A stretch of DNA of 64,000 nucleotides, from the NCBI GenBank assembly GCA_905182985.1, contig CAJJDN010000153.1, positions 124,001 to 188,000 of the forward strand, written 5' to 3'. Numbering within the stretch: position 1 is the stretch's first letter; each line of letters opens with the position of its first letter. The position numbers were made by a program, and so were the translations under genes. This document shows positions 35,301-50,500 of the stretch, piece after piece. The notes beneath the pieces are model-generated. The model saw only the letters and a list, made by a program, of their open reading frames with translations. It ran no database searches and was not told where the DNA came from. This stretch comes from Paramecium sonneborni. Taxonomy: Eukaryota > Ciliophora > Oligohymenophorea > Peniculida > Parameciidae.

Positions 35301-38300
35301 ATAGAACAGGGAATTCATGTATAAATATTTAAGCTGATTGTTTTTAATATACAAATTTAAGTGATTGTTATTAATCATCTAGAGGTAGATGTATATAAAA
35401 TTAATAAGCAAATTCAGGTGCTTCATGTATTGAAATATCTAATTCTATTGAATGTGATAAAATATTTTTAGGTGAATCATTTACTTATACACATGATGTT
35501 TGTTAATATTTGAAAAATACATGTACAAATGATTCTATAAATGGATGTAAAAATAAAACATGTACTAATGTGGATACAATCAAAACAACTCATGCTGAAT
35601 GTGTATCTTGGTTACCAATATGTACAATCAATTTAACTTAAAATGCTTGTATTGAATAAAAATTAACATGTTCTGAATAAAATTCAAATTCTTGTTTATG
35701 GTCTCAAGAAGGCTAATGCATTGTCGTAAATAATTAATGTGTTAAAATGGCTTGTCATATTTTATCTAATAATTTTACAACACATAATTAATGTTAAAAT
35801 GAAAATAATAAATGTACTGTTGCTAATAAAGGTGGTTGTATCATTAAAATATAAAAATGTAGTGGTTATTTAACATAAATTTAATGCTAATTTAATTTCT
35901 CAAACTAAAAATGTTGGTGGAATCAATCTTCTATGAATTGTGTAGATTTAAAATGTGAAGAAATTGAAAAAACCAACAATTATACTTCACATAATTAATG
36001 TTATAATGCATCTGACAGTATTAAATGTACTATAGCTACAACTGGTTTAGGATGTCAATCTTTAAAATCATGTGATTTATATACTACTTATGCTGAATGT
36101 GTGATTGATTCTTCTAATTAAAATTGTTATTGGAATACTGAAACTTTAAAATGTCAATATAAATAATGCAATGTAGCATCACCATCCTTAAATTCTCATT
36201 CTTAATGTTAAATTTTTGATGTTTCATGTACTGTCTTTGTCAAAATAGATGATTAATAATAATAAATAATTTAAGGTTGTCAATCATTAAATCCTAATTG
36301 TAGTGACTATTTATTTGAATAACAATGCTTTATTACCAAAGATAATTAACAATGTTCTTGGTTTGAATCTTCTTGCAAAAATCTAAGTTGCTCAACTGCT
36401 CCTAAAACTTCTGATTATTCAACTCATTAAGCATGTTAAAATTATTTATAAAATTGTACTGTTTCATCAGATTTATTGGGTTGTGTGGATATCCCTTAAA
36501 AATGCTCAAATATTACTATTGAAATTTCATGTATTCGAGATGCTATTGGAAATGATTGTTTTTGGTATGATTCAAAATGTTAAATAAAATCTTGTTCAAC
36601 AGCCCCATCTGATTAAAATACTGCTTCATTATGTTCTCTTTGGCTTCCTACTTGTACAGCAGAAAATACTAACAAATGTAAAAGGCTTTCATGTGAAGAA
36701 TATGAATTTACTACTGATTCAGAATGTAAAACTGCCTTATCAACTTGTACTACTGATGGTACAAAATGTGTAACCAGAGGAACATGTTAAACTTTAAGTG
36801 AACCAGGATGCATTAAATCTAACAATGATGAACAATGTTATTGGATTGGTAACAAATGTACTTTAAAAGAGTGTAAAATTATTAACAAAGAAAAAGATTG
36901 TAATATTAACTATAATAATATAAAATGTATATGGGATAAGGTTTATTGTAGAAATATTGGTGAATGTTAAGATTATAATGGTACAAGTCATAGTGAGTGT
37001 TAAAAATTTAATACTTTATGCACTATAGGAGAGAACTCTAAATGTATGAAAATAAAAAGTTGTAATGAATTCATAAATAGAGAATAATGCTTTTTGGGAG
37101 TAGATGGACCTTGTATATGGATTGATAAATAATCTAAATGCATTTAATTCACATCATGCAAATCGATAAAATTAAAGAGTGATGAAGAATGTAAATAAGT
37201 ATCTCCTCTATGTACAAGTGATGGATAAAGTTGTATAGCAATTACATTATGTTCAGAAACAAATACGATTAGTGGTTGTGTAAGTGGAATTGATGGTGAT
37301 TGTATTAAAACTGTACCAACATTAAATTCAAGTCAACCTCCAATTTGTAAATTATTTACATCTTGTTCGGATGCATATTACTTAACTCATTAAGATTGTT
37401 AAAATGCAAGTAAAAGTTGTACTACAGATGGATAGAGTGGATGTATCAATCTTAGTGTATGCAATTAATATGTAAATTAAGCATCATGTTAAATAGATTC
37501 TATTGGATTAGAATCAAAAGATGGATTAATAACATCAACCGGTGTTTGTGTTTGGAATTAAAGTGGAGAATGTAAAAATCAAGGTTGTACCGATTTGACT
37601 GGAACATCTCATGAATAATGCACTCTTTAATTATCAAATTGTACATATGATGGAGCTGCATGTATATCTAAGTAAAACTGTAGTGAATATAAAAATTAAG
37701 AAAGTTGTTCTATTGCATATGGATTAGAAGGCAAATGTAGTTGGAATAATACTTTAGGAAATTGTTAAATGTTTATGTGCAGTAGTATAACAAATGGTAA
37801 TACATTATAATAATGTTAATAATAATTACCATCTTGTATAACTGATGGATCTAAATGTATAAATAAAGAAATGTGTTCATCATATAGTACAAAAATAGCA
37901 TGCACAATTGGTGGAACTGATGGTATTTGTGTATGGAATGGATAGTCTTGTTCATTGATGTTATCTTGCACTTAAGCAGATTAGGATCAAGAAGCATGTT
38001 TATCAGCAAAAGATCGTTGTGCATTTAAATATGCATCTGGTATTTCTACTAGTTCATGTTATGCTCATACATGTGAATCTTATTAAAAGACAAATGGAAA
38101 ATGTATTTCCTTTTTTGATTGGAATAAATCTACAAAAAAAGGATGTTCAGTAATAGATGGAAGATGTTAAGAGATGGATCTAGGAAGTTTGGATCAATCA
38201 CAATGTTTTATTTTATCTGAATATACATACACTTGGAACACAAATAAAAGTAAATGCTTATCCTGCAATGCTTAATAAGAAACAAAAACTAATCAGACTA

Positions 38301-38407
38301 AAAATACAACTAACTCAAGTGCAAATACATAAACTCCAACAAGTTCAGTAGATACTTTTGGTTATAACCTTGAATTAGTCTTTATGGTTTTGGTTTTGAT
38401 TTAATGA
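32366..38407 (+). CDS. giant cysteine-rich surface antigen-type (PSA/immobilization antigen-like) protein
   Basis: One uninterrupted frame of exactly 2,013 codons plus TGA, with no intron. It has a signal peptide (KLAIIFYLFILLDASTIS, residues ~4-21) and ~1,950 residues of cysteine-periodic sequence. The unit C..W....C....C.....(20-25)..C is repeated dozens of times, e.g. CIWLDNTCYDQVC and CVWKNNCFTKAC. A Ser/Thr/Asn-rich stalk follows (TKNTTNSSANTQTPTSS), then a hydrophobic end (LELVFMVLVLIQ) fitting a GPI-attachment signal. This is the plan of Paramecium surface antigens, which coat cell and cilia and are expressed mutually exclusively (family knowledge). No long identical central repeats are seen. 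Confidence 0.9.
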
Positions 38408-38517
38408 ATTTACGATATTCATTATAAAATAATTAGATTACATATTAAATATTAATAATATTATTCATTCTCCTTATAGATAAAATACCCATTATGGTAA
38501 ATCACCACAGGAAATTA

Positions 38518-41500
38518 TCAATCTGCCATTGTTGCTTGTATTTGGAACTGCTTTATAGGTAATGTTAATGCTTAATACTTTTTTACCCTTAAAAATTAAA
38601 TATTATATTTTACATCAACTTTGATTGGCGACTTAACAGATGATGTAAATGCAGGATTATCAATTCTCAAAGTGAACTCTTGAGCTTCAAAGAACGGATT
38701 CTTAAATTCTATAGCTGGAGGTTTTGCACCTGACAATTTGTATGGACCTTTAGGTTATGGTGTGATTCCTTAACCAATCAATAAACATTAATATTCTAAA
38801 ATATTTTATGATAATTAATTACCTCCTCCATCAGGTGATGTTACAACTAAAATGCCTCTGCTTTCATTCAAACTACTTGGTTCATATTTTACACTAATTT
38901 AACACTCAACACCATCAAATGATTCAGATTAAGGTGCTTAGAATTAAACTTATTCACAAATAAAATCAGTAGTTTAAGCAGGAGCACCTTTAGCCTTAGG
39001 ATCTATATTCACAGGTAATGGTTTTCCATTTGGACCCAATTTTGTTGCATAACAAGTATACATTGTAGGTTTCTTTGTATAGTTCATAAATTTGAATGGC
39101 AAAACCATTTCAGTACCTAAGGAAGCTTTGAAATAAAGTGATCTTGACACATTCTATTATAATCCCTATAATTTGATGGGATAAACAAATTCACCTAATT
39201 AAACGGATTTTATAGTAATTTTTGATTGAATATCTTGAACAATTAAAGGTCTGTATGCTATTTCAAGTCCAAATTCAGATTTTGGTGGAATCACAAATTA
39301 TTATGGGTTGAACGAGATGCTATCAACTTCAGCAATTAATTAATCCTTCTTGAATTCAACTGGTTAATTAATGGGATTTTCGATAGTAATCAATTTAGTA
39401 GCAACTTCTCTAACAATTGAAAATAATTCAATTTTAGGTAATTGATCTGGTGGTTAGATATTTAAATTCTAAGAATAAAATATTAAATAATACAATTTTA
39501 AAGAATACAAATTCTTATGTAATAGCATTCCTAAAATAAACAGTTACTTTATTTTATGCTTATTTGAGCCCATAGATAGTGAGTTTATATTCTTTTGTTC
39601 CTTCACTAGATACTTCAAAAGTATTAGCTCCATTAAGAATAATGGAAGGATCATCAGGATCTAAAGTCCATGTTACTTCAAATCTTTGACTAGTTTTTAA
39701 CCAATTTTTCACTTATAAGACTTAGGTAGTATTTTTTTTTGCTTTCATGGTTGAATCAACAGTTTGTGGAAGTGGTGGTAAACTTTTACCAAATAGATTA
39801 TATAGAAGTGCTTATCCATCAGGAAGTGGGAAGAAGAGTGATCCTTCATGTTAATCTTATAAATTTTAGATTTAAGGATTTGATGTCATTGTTAAAGGTT
39901 TATAAATGACTTCATACTCTGCTTATCCATTGGCTGGAACTTCAACATATTCTTTGCCTTCAAAGTAATCTTTAAATTATGGCAATAAAGCAGAAACAGA
40001 TGCTTTAACTTTCCAAGGTTTTGGAGTAGGATTCTTTACAATTACTTTTTTAGAAGTAGGCACTCGAACTACAGTTTCAAATTTAACTTCTTAGATTTAT
40101 TCCTTTGGTTATTCAATACATTTTCCTAAAAGATTCAAATATAGAGGATCTGAATTTTGGATTAAACATTTCACTTTATCAAATCTGATATCATTATCAA
40201 TAGCATTAGGATGGAATGTAATCGAAAATTATAAATCTTCATGAGCTGGTAAAGTTCCTGATAGTGGAGTTATAGTGAAATAGTTTTTACAAAATGATGT
40301 ATCCCATTAGAACTTTGCTGCAACATCTCCTAAATTACTTAATTAGACATTCTTTGTAAGTCTTGAATTAATGACTACTCCACCAAATCCTATGGTATCT
40401 TCCATTAATTTTAATTCTATTCCATGACAAGCTCCTGAGATTGTTAGCAATTTTCTTACTTCATTATTTTCAACTATCTTAAAGAAAAGATCTGTTTTAA
40501 AAGAATGTAATCTTTATTAAGGTTTAAAGGTGAGAGTGATTTCTTTTCTTTCTCTTGGATTAATTACAAATTCTTTCTTTGGTCTAACCTTTATGTAATA
40601 TTTTTATTTCAATTCTTTTAATAAATTTTATTCAAATATTAGTGTGACCATCTTTTATGAATTATTAACCAAGGATATCACTTCAGATCCTACTTATCCA
40701 ACACCGTATATTCCAAAATCTACAAATTAATACTCTGTCTTTAATAAGTCAAGTTTTAAAGGAACTCCTTCTCCTGTAAATCTAACTTCAACTTTTTATA
40801 ATCCATTGATATCAAATATAACACTTTCATCATATCTTATTAATTCTCTTGGGGTGAAAGTAATTGGAATCTATAATACATTCAATTCTTTTGTTTGAAT
40901 GATTCCCTTCTTATCCTTATGTGTTTCTATTTAAATAGGTAACAAAACTTAACCAGAAGGTAATTAAACACCAAAGTATGGTTTCTTTTCATATAAAGCT
41001 TCTATTGCCATAGCTTAAACATCTCTATTTCTCAATTCTAAGTGTTTAGTAATGGGCAACGGTTATCTTAAAACAAAACATGGTCCAAAATCATACTACA
41101 AAAATGAAAATTCAACTGCTGGTTTCTTAGCTGATCCAATCAATTAGAAATTGTAAGTGGGTCCACTTGAAATACATAAAGAAAATTATTGATTTAATTT
41201 TTAAGGTGTGGTTGGTTAATATCTAATTTCAATATTAAACTTCTCATTCTTCTTTACTGTACCATTCTCAGGATTTATAATCACAATATTAGAGAGTTGA
41301 GCTGATTTTCTAACACTGAAATCAAAATTAAAATCACCCTAATTCTCTACAGTAATCTATTTACTAGATTTCTCATTTATATATAAATCTCCTAATTCAA
41401 CAACTGTACTTTATTAAGTAACTGCAATTCCATTTAAATATACATTATTATGTAAAATATAACCAATTCCTTTAACATTCAAAGTCACTGGTCTTTATCT

Positions 41501-44500
41501 TCTCTTTACATTACATAACAGATTATAATTATATTCTCTCTCTACTTTAGGTGCAAATTGAATCTCAATTGGTTAATCTCCAAGAGCTTTGATAGTTCCT
41601 TATACTGGAGTTATTGTAAGTGAATCACCATATTCTGGATTATGAAAAGATTCTTTATCAAATTAAAATGACAATGGAACATCTTCAAGATTCTTTAGAA
41701 TAACTGTTTCTTTATTTTTTCCTTGAACCAATAAAGGTCCAAAATTGACTTTACCAACATTAAATATTACATTTGGTTCAACCACACTTCCAGTTATTAG
41801 AAAGTATTAAACAATATGTTCTTATGGAATTTCAAATACCCAATAGCTTTCATGCTATCCTTATGTGTCAGGAGAATATTCAAAAAGAATTTCAGATTTT
41901 TTTCCTGATAATACGACACCTTTTATAGTGATACATTTAAAATAGTTAGCATTTTAATTCTTTTCATCATCAATTCTTTTCCATTCATATTCATATCCAA
42001 CAGATGTTGGATTGACAACATAAAATCGTTTAGTATTTTTAACTTTACATCCCAAACTCTCAAATTCAATTACATTATATTTAGCTTCTAGATCTGGTTT
42101 CTTATCTCTATAATTACTAGGAGGTAACTCAAAATGACATATTGGTCTCTCTGCCTAACCATCTAATTCAACTATCAATTTCTCTTAATTTGGATCTAAA
42201 TTATCTATAGAAATCACTAACAATCTCTCGTTTGATTCATCTACTTCAGTTGGACTAAATTTAATAGTGAACATCTCATCACTATTACTGGCTATCTTTC
42301 CCTATTTTGGATAAACATAGAAATATCCAGGATCTATAGCTCCAGTCTCTGCTGATACTATTTTACAATTATAATTTATTGATATTAAAGAAGTGTTCTT
42401 TAATTTTAATTAATGAACCCTAGTTGTATACATCAATGTCTCCTTAAAATATATGCTCCTTTAATCTATTTCATATTTAGCAAAATCAGCTATTGCATTC
42501 ACTTTCATTGGCATACTTTTATCACTTTTATCTATAACTTGATATTCTGGTTCTGGTAAAGGATCTGATATTGGAATATTAGCTTCCTCTCCAGGCTCAG
42601 GTTATGGAGGTTATACTATTTCTTATTTAGCAGCTTTTTTATCTACCTTCTTAGCTCCTTTCTTATTAGCAGCTTCTTCTGCTAATCTTCTAGCCTCTTC
42701 TTCTTCTCTCCTTTTCATTAACCAATTATATTCTGTTAATGTTACATATTTAGTTGTTGCCATACTATCATCCCATTCTGATGAAGTTTTCTTATTAATT
42801 TATTTAGTATCACATTATAAGGCAAATGATTTGTGGATTATACTACGATTAGATTTAAATATTAATGCAACTGGTTTAGATTCCTTAGTATTTAAATGAC
42901 CTTATCTTGGAATAAAGCAAAAATCTTCACATCCTTAGGTATTCCATTAAAATCTGATTGTGTTGGTTCCATTATTTTTTAAGAAAAACTGTATCTTCTT
43001 TTCTACATTAATTATGCAATCTCCAAATTGAACTTCGTCATCCAAATTTTCAAATACAATATCTTCTTAAAATGCTTCTCCTGTTACTGCAACTTTAGTA
43101 ATTTCATATGGATTCAATAAGGTTTACATTACAAAATAATGTTACTTAATTCCAACATCTTTTGGAGTGAATTCAATATTAAATGTAGCTGTAGTCTTCG
43201 GAGTTAAAGAAAAAGTGTTTTAATCTAAAAATCTAAAATGTTCATTAACTGCTGCCAAATCCCATTTAACTGTAGCTGGAATCTAACCATCATTCTTTAA
43301 TACAATTGGCATTGATAAAGTCTTGCCTAATCTAACTCTACCAAATTTAACAACAGGTGTTCTTTCATCTAACCAATCTTTTGGTTTCTCTAATTTTAAT
43401 GTTGGCAATGCACCTTCTCCTCTTAAATCAAACAATAATTTATGAGTTTTAGGACTTTGTTCACCATTTTCAACAATAGCTTCAAAAATACCGTAATATT
43501 ATGCCATTATTGTTGGTTTGAAAGCTACTTTAATATAAACACTTTCATGAGGGGCTATCTTAACTTATTTTGGTAAGACTTCAAATGCAAAGTTATCATT
43601 AGGATAATTCTATCTTCTTCTTGTATCTAATTTAACACTGCATGGAATTTTATTAGGATTTGTAAGTTTAAATCTTTCAACTACTCCATCAGGAACTTTA
43701 GATGGAACCAATGTTCCAAAACTGAATACTTTCTCTTCTATAAAGAATACATTAGAATTAATTAAATTTGATAGATTATTTACTTATGATTACAAAACTA
43801 CTTATTCTTCAAAAATAGATTCATAAGTTATTGTACTAATACCTGGAATACAACTTTCACTTAAAATTTCATATTCTATTCCATTTGGTTAATCTTCTGG
43901 ATTACGATTAATAATATCAATTGCTAATTTTTATTCATAGTTTTTTTAACCCTATCCTGCAAATGTGATTTCTACTGTACAAGATGAATCTGGTGCTATT
44001 GTACCAACACTTGGTAAAATTGTCCATTAACCTATTCTCAATTACCCAGGAGGTGGATCATTCTTTCCTGGCTTTCCTTATTTCTTTTCTTATTTCTTAT
44101 CATCTTTCTTTGGTCCTTTCTTTGGATCAACTGGTGCTAATGAAGAAGGCATTGCTTTCATTAATTCTTTCTTTTCCTAAGCTTCTTTATTCTATTGTTC
44201 AAGCAATTACTTTCTAAACTCTTCATTTGCATAATCAAATATTGTAAAATTAAATTCAAATTATCCTTCATTTTTTATTTCTAAATGTCTTACTTTTGAT
44301 TCATTAAATTATATTGGACCAAAATTTATATTTTTTAATGGATTTATTGAGTATTTTGAATAAACACTATTGAATTAAACATTAATTGGAACTGGTTTAT
44401 AAATCTCTTATGTTTTACCTTCCAAAATTTCCAAATATAAATCAGTTGTATCATTTGTTGTTTTCATCTTTATCTCCTTTACACCACAAAATCTTATCAA

Positions 44501-47500
44501 AATATCTTTTTATTATCCAGGATTCAAATCTGTTTCCATGGGTTCTAATTAAAATAATTAAGTAAAGAGTTTCTTTTTAATTAAACATTTTATTTTAACC
44601 AAATATTAACCTATATTTTTAACTTATAAAATTTAATCTTTAAAATCCCCCACTTTAACACTACCAAAATCTAAAATATTTTCTGGTGTTGGATATTTAA
44701 TATCCACTTAAATTTAAAATGCCTCAGCATCTACATTAATAATTTTAGGATCCTATTTTATATTCATATTTTCAACATCCTCAACTTCAAGTGTTATTTT
44801 AAGATTTAATTTCCTTTCTTTGATTGCCCTAAACCGAATTTCAATTTTAGCTTCCATTGTAGGTGCTAATTCACCTGAAGTATTTATAACTTAAAATTCC
44901 TCCTCTAATTATTCTATTCCTGTTAATTTCCATTTTGCATTTATCATTCCTGTATTTTTTATAGTGACCGTTCTAGCATCAGATTAAGAAATCAACAATC
45001 GTTCAAATTTGACATCAGGATTAATTAAATCAATAGTTGGTCTACAACCAGTACATACCATAGGAATAATGAGAGGTAAAGGATTATCTTTTATTTAAAC
45101 AATCAAATCATCCCTGAATTTCTGAGGCTTATCTGGAAATGCCCATACTCTTAATTCTAATGGAACACTATTCAACTATATTTTAGAATTATCTAAATCT
45201 AATGTAAATACACCTTTTTAAATTTCTTTATTTTCTTAAATACTTGATAATAGGGAAAATTATAATTCTGTATCAAATTTACCAGAATTTGATAATCTAA
45301 ATGTTGAACTATTTATTGCACGATTAGCTACCTTATCAGACTTACCAATCAATAAAGGACCAAAATCAAAAGATTATTCATTTTATACATAAACTTTATT
45401 TAAGTATGAATCAGGTGCATTGATAGGTCTAGATTTCTTTACAGTCCAAAAGAGCTGTTTTGGTAATGTACTTAAAGATGGATAATCAGCTATTCCTTTA
45501 ACTTCAGCAGCTGATTTCTTTATAGAAAAGAAATTATCAAAATTTAATCGTCCTTCAAATGAACCAGTGTGTTTAGTAAAGAATTAAATTACTAATATTA
45601 AAGTTCTTCCTGCAGGGATAGTCCATCTGTATTATTTTAAAATTAAATCTTCAAGTTTAAAATTATACTTTTAATCATTGTTTTAAGTTGATTCTGCATT
45701 TTTTTATAATTGTGTTCTTTTACTTACATTTGCAATAGATCTAGAAGTTACATTAGCTCTTGCTTTAACAGATGGTGTGATTGGTTTATTAAGTTGATCA
45801 GGATGTTATGGTTATTCCCTACTTGGTGAATTGATTTCCTCTAATTGTTTATTTGGTTCTTCTTAAAGAGTTTATTTATCTTCATCAACACGTTCTGTTT
45901 TTTATTATGATTACATTTTTGGATCTTTCACATACATATCTTTTGGTGTAAGAATATTAAAATATTTTAATGTTTATGTAAGCGTTGTATTTGATTAATG
46001 AATAGATGATTCCTTTGTATCCGTTTTTTTTCTACCTGTTTAAATTGATTAATTAAGATTATCTTTCTTTTTCATTACCATCTAATGATAAATTGGATCA
46101 GGAATAGGCAAAGAATTTGGATTTGGATAAATTGGAGCTGGAATAATCTACAATCCTGTTTAACACAATTATGGTAAATTATAGTGAAAAGGAACTTCAC
46201 TAAATTATCTCTATCCTTTTTATAAATGTGTGTAATCTATAATTTCAACTTTTGGTTCTTCTGGTTCAGGTGGTTTATCACCTTTCTTTGCTGGTTTCTA
46301 TGGTTTCTCTTCTTTCTTTCCTTCATCAAATACAGGATCATGTATTTTACTTGCAATCTCTATTTTCTCATGATATGTATTTTCTATTAAAGCTTTAACT
46401 TTTGTTATTAATTCATTAAAATTCTATCTTTGTATTTCATCTTCAAAACTAGAAGGATAAAAAACATCATAATAATTTTATTCTACTAAATTTCCTGCTG
46501 ATTTAGGTTATGATTTCGGCCTTGATTTCTATCTTGATTATTATTATAATTATAATTATGAAACTTAAGGTTTCTCTTGTTTCTTATTCACACTCTAAGA
46601 TTAATCCTTTCCTCTTTTTGTTTATACCTTATTATTTTTGTCCTTTGATGTTGGAATTGGCTCAACTATTTCTTCTTTCTTTGGTTTATCTTCCTCTGCT
46701 AATTTCTCCATTCCAGGCCATTCAATCAATTTTTAAATCTCAAAACCATATTGATCATATTATTCCTTTAATACAACCACTTATAAATGAGAATCTATTT
46801 CCATTATACATTTCATCAAATATAATTCATTAGGCCAATATTTAGATTAAAGATTATCAAAAATTGCACCAGCACCACAATCTTCATGAGCCAATCTTGC
46901 TTTTAACAATTTTACAATAATCTCTTCACTTAAGTATTCATATAAATGTAAAGGAATAGGTCCCCATTTATCTTCTAAATCCTTAGATTTCTTTCCTGCT
47001 TTCTTTAATAGTTTTTCTCTCTCTTATTATACAAATTGAATTTCGTTTTATCTCTATTATAAATATTACTCTAATTGCTGATAAGCTTCTGTTTAATTTT
47101 CCTGATTCCATTAAACTAACTCATTTAGATTTATTACTTTTCTTCTATGTGTTTATTCCAAATAATTAGCTAAATGAGTCTTACCACATTTTGGAGGTCC
47201 CATGATAACAATGTTTTTCAAAACATCATCACTAACTTTCTTAGGATATTCAACTTTTATCATGGTTTCTTGTACCACGATATCATCTAATTCTTTTTGT
47301 AATTATTCTTTATTTTCAACATTTGGATCTTGCAACTTATTTAAAATTTGATCTTTTCTCTTACTTCTAGAAAATGCTTTTTAGAAATCTAACCATATAG
47401 GTTGACCAGGTTATCTCACAGGCATTAATATAAAATCTGTATGTTCTAATTAAGGATAACTGTTAATAATCTCATCATCTTATAAATATTGTGTATCAAA

Positions 47501-50500
47501 ATCTAATGAAAATAATTCAGTATCAAATTCAGTAGGATTCTTAATCTCTAATATAGAATGAGCAAATTTATCATATGGTAAGATTGGTCCTATATTAATC
47601 AATTAAGGGTTGAATTATAAATTGATACTTGTTCCAGTACCTTTTAGATTCAAAACATATGGTGTTGCATTTTCCTTAATATTTAAAGTGAATTTCTAAG
47701 AGTAATTTCTTTCAACTAATGGAGTAAAATGTGCTTCCACTAATTATTTATCTCCTGATTTAATGACACCACTATTAGGAACTAAGACAAATCTTGGTTC
47801 TTCTTTTTTATCAGCAGTTAATTCTTATCGAGTAGATTATGACCATTCACAATCAATTTCTTTATCATTTACAAATCTTAAGAAAATAATTTTCTTTTAT
47901 CCAATAAGAACTTTTCCAAAATCAATTTGACCATCAGCAGAATTCTCAATTACAATTTATGGAATAGTAATATTGGCAACCAATTCTAAATGAAACTTAG
48001 GACCTTTTTTTAATTCAATAGGCACAACAATTTTTGTAGGACCAAATCCCATATTCTTTTTGGTTTAATATTAAATATTCAAAGTGATATTAGCACCACT
48101 AGGTAAATTTAAGACTCTTTCAGGGACAATATTGTAACCTTAAGGTTTGAAGTATTTGCCATCCAAAACAAATTCAACAGGAAGTGTGCCAGGATTATTA
48201 ATTATTATTGTTTTCTATCGAATAGAATTAAGTACCACATTGCCGAAATCACATATATAAGTAGCCAAAACTACATTATCATAAAACTTTTCTTTTTAAT
48301 CTCTTGAGTGTGCTCTTTCATCTTATTTATCTAAAACAGTCTTTTTAATTTATTCACAAAACACAAATCTATCTATATCTCTTTCTACTTCTAATTATAC
48401 TTATTCTAAAGTCTTAACTTAAACCTTTTAATTAGATGTCTTAGCTAATAATTAAGCTCTCTTTATTTAATTTTCTAAATCAGCTTTTTTCTTTGTAATT
48501 TCAACATCAAATTTTTATTAAAATAATGGATTCTCTGCTCTTGGCAATTATACAACCATGGAGGGATAGACACCTCTACCAATAATAGTAATTGGTTCTG
48601 GTTCATAATATCCTATTTACACTAATATGATTTCTTTGAATTCTGCAGGTATAACAGGTGAGACTCTTACTGTAATTCTAAGTTTCTCTCCTCCTGCAAT
48701 TTTTCCATTTTATGGTTATACATCTACAAAGCCTTTCTTTTTGACATGTCTTAAATCTATTTTAAATTCGAATGTAACCTTTCCTGTATTTTCAATTGTA
48801 AATTCTCTTGAAACCCATTCACAAAATCTCACATCACCTAATTCAATTAGAGTTGTGCTCATTTTAGATGATAATAAACTACTATCACCAACTAAAGTAA
48901 CTTCATATTCAGGACCACCATCTACATGACAAACAGCTGTAGTTTTAAATCTCTATCCTCCAATTGCATTATAAACAAATTCAACTTATTCTTCTGAACC
49001 AGGTTCCATATATCCACTTAATGGTAATATATCAAATATTTCATTTATTGGTATATTTGCTTATTATCCTTATGTTGACAATTCCTCACTTACAAATGTC
49101 CACTCATAATTTAATGCCATTTCACTTTAATTTTTCATTGTCATTACCATTTTTTTAGTTGTATCATATAAAATAGAACCAAAATTAATTAAGTTTGTTT
49201 CCATTATTAAATTAGGGAAATGTACTTAACCAATTAAATCAATCAAATCCTTATGAGGATGTTCATAATGAGATAATTATAATTTTCCTTCTAAATCTCC
49301 TGATTTACGATCAGATTTAAAAGCAGGATCAAAATCAATTCTAACAACTGCACTTTTTCCTGGATTCAATTATAATTTATCTTAATTGACTGTGAAAGGT
49401 TATTAACATTTTAAATCGAAATTAACTGGAAGAGGACAAGCACAAGTTATATCAAGATTTTTTGAAATAAGCGTAAATTAAACATCCTTCTCCCAAGAAT
49501 ATTTAAAGAAAAGTTTTCTCTCTGAAAATTATAATGTTGGTTAAATAAAATCACCTTCAATTGTAGTAGCAAATAATAGATTAGCCTTTCTTTCTGTTCC
49601 AATAGTTGAATTTAACATAAATATCTCTTAAATCTTACCCTTTTTTTAAGAATATCCTCTAAATTGAAACATAATACCATGTTTAGGTGGTAATACAATA
49701 GTATCAGGAGCAATAGAGAATACTGATTCTTCTTCTGGTGGAGGAGGTGCTTTATTATTATTATTATTATTATTATTTTTTTAATCTTAATCTTCCTTCT
49801 TTTATTATGGTTTTTTTTAAGTCCATTATAATTTTTATTATTTCCTACCTTTATTTTCTACAAAGATTTCTTTAGTAACTTTTCTATGTGTATAATTAAC
49901 TCCCATATTTACAGAAGATAAATCATCTTTACAAAATATGGTAGATCCTATGCCTTTAGCTTTTAATTAAACTTCTACATCATCACCTTCTTTGATTACA
50001 AAATGAAGCACATCAGAAACCTTAACAGCATCATCAGCACTACAAAGTACTTCAATTTCACAACTTTCTTTTGGTTTAATAATACCATGTTTTTATATTG
50101 GTTTAAATATTGATACTTTATTTTTTGTGAATGCATGAAAATCAGCTTCAATATCACTATCATTAGTTAAAGTTAATTTTAGAGAATAATCTTTTAAAAC
50201 TTCAACATTTCCAAAATCTAACTCTGTTTTAGATGTTTTTACTTTAGGTCCTTCTGAATATGCAATGATTGTTATAACATGTGGTTATCCATTATTAGTT
50301 CCTACAATATTTATTTATAAAGGTAAAGTAATATCATATAATTTTTTTGTTGTTAATGTTACTTCCAAAGACATAGTAGAGTTTCCATTAATCTTACCAC
50401 TGGATGGTTCTACTGTATAATCAGCCAACACTTTATATTCATCATTCTAAGGTAAAACAACAAATTTAGCTGGTAATTCAGAAGTATTAATTAAATCAAC

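Noticed and set aside
43984..49158. Plus-strand standard-code ORFs of 60-107 codons between 44 and 49 kb
   Set aside because: They are antisense to the HYDIN frame. In the ciliate code the minus strand carries the ASH repeats and adenylate-kinase domain.
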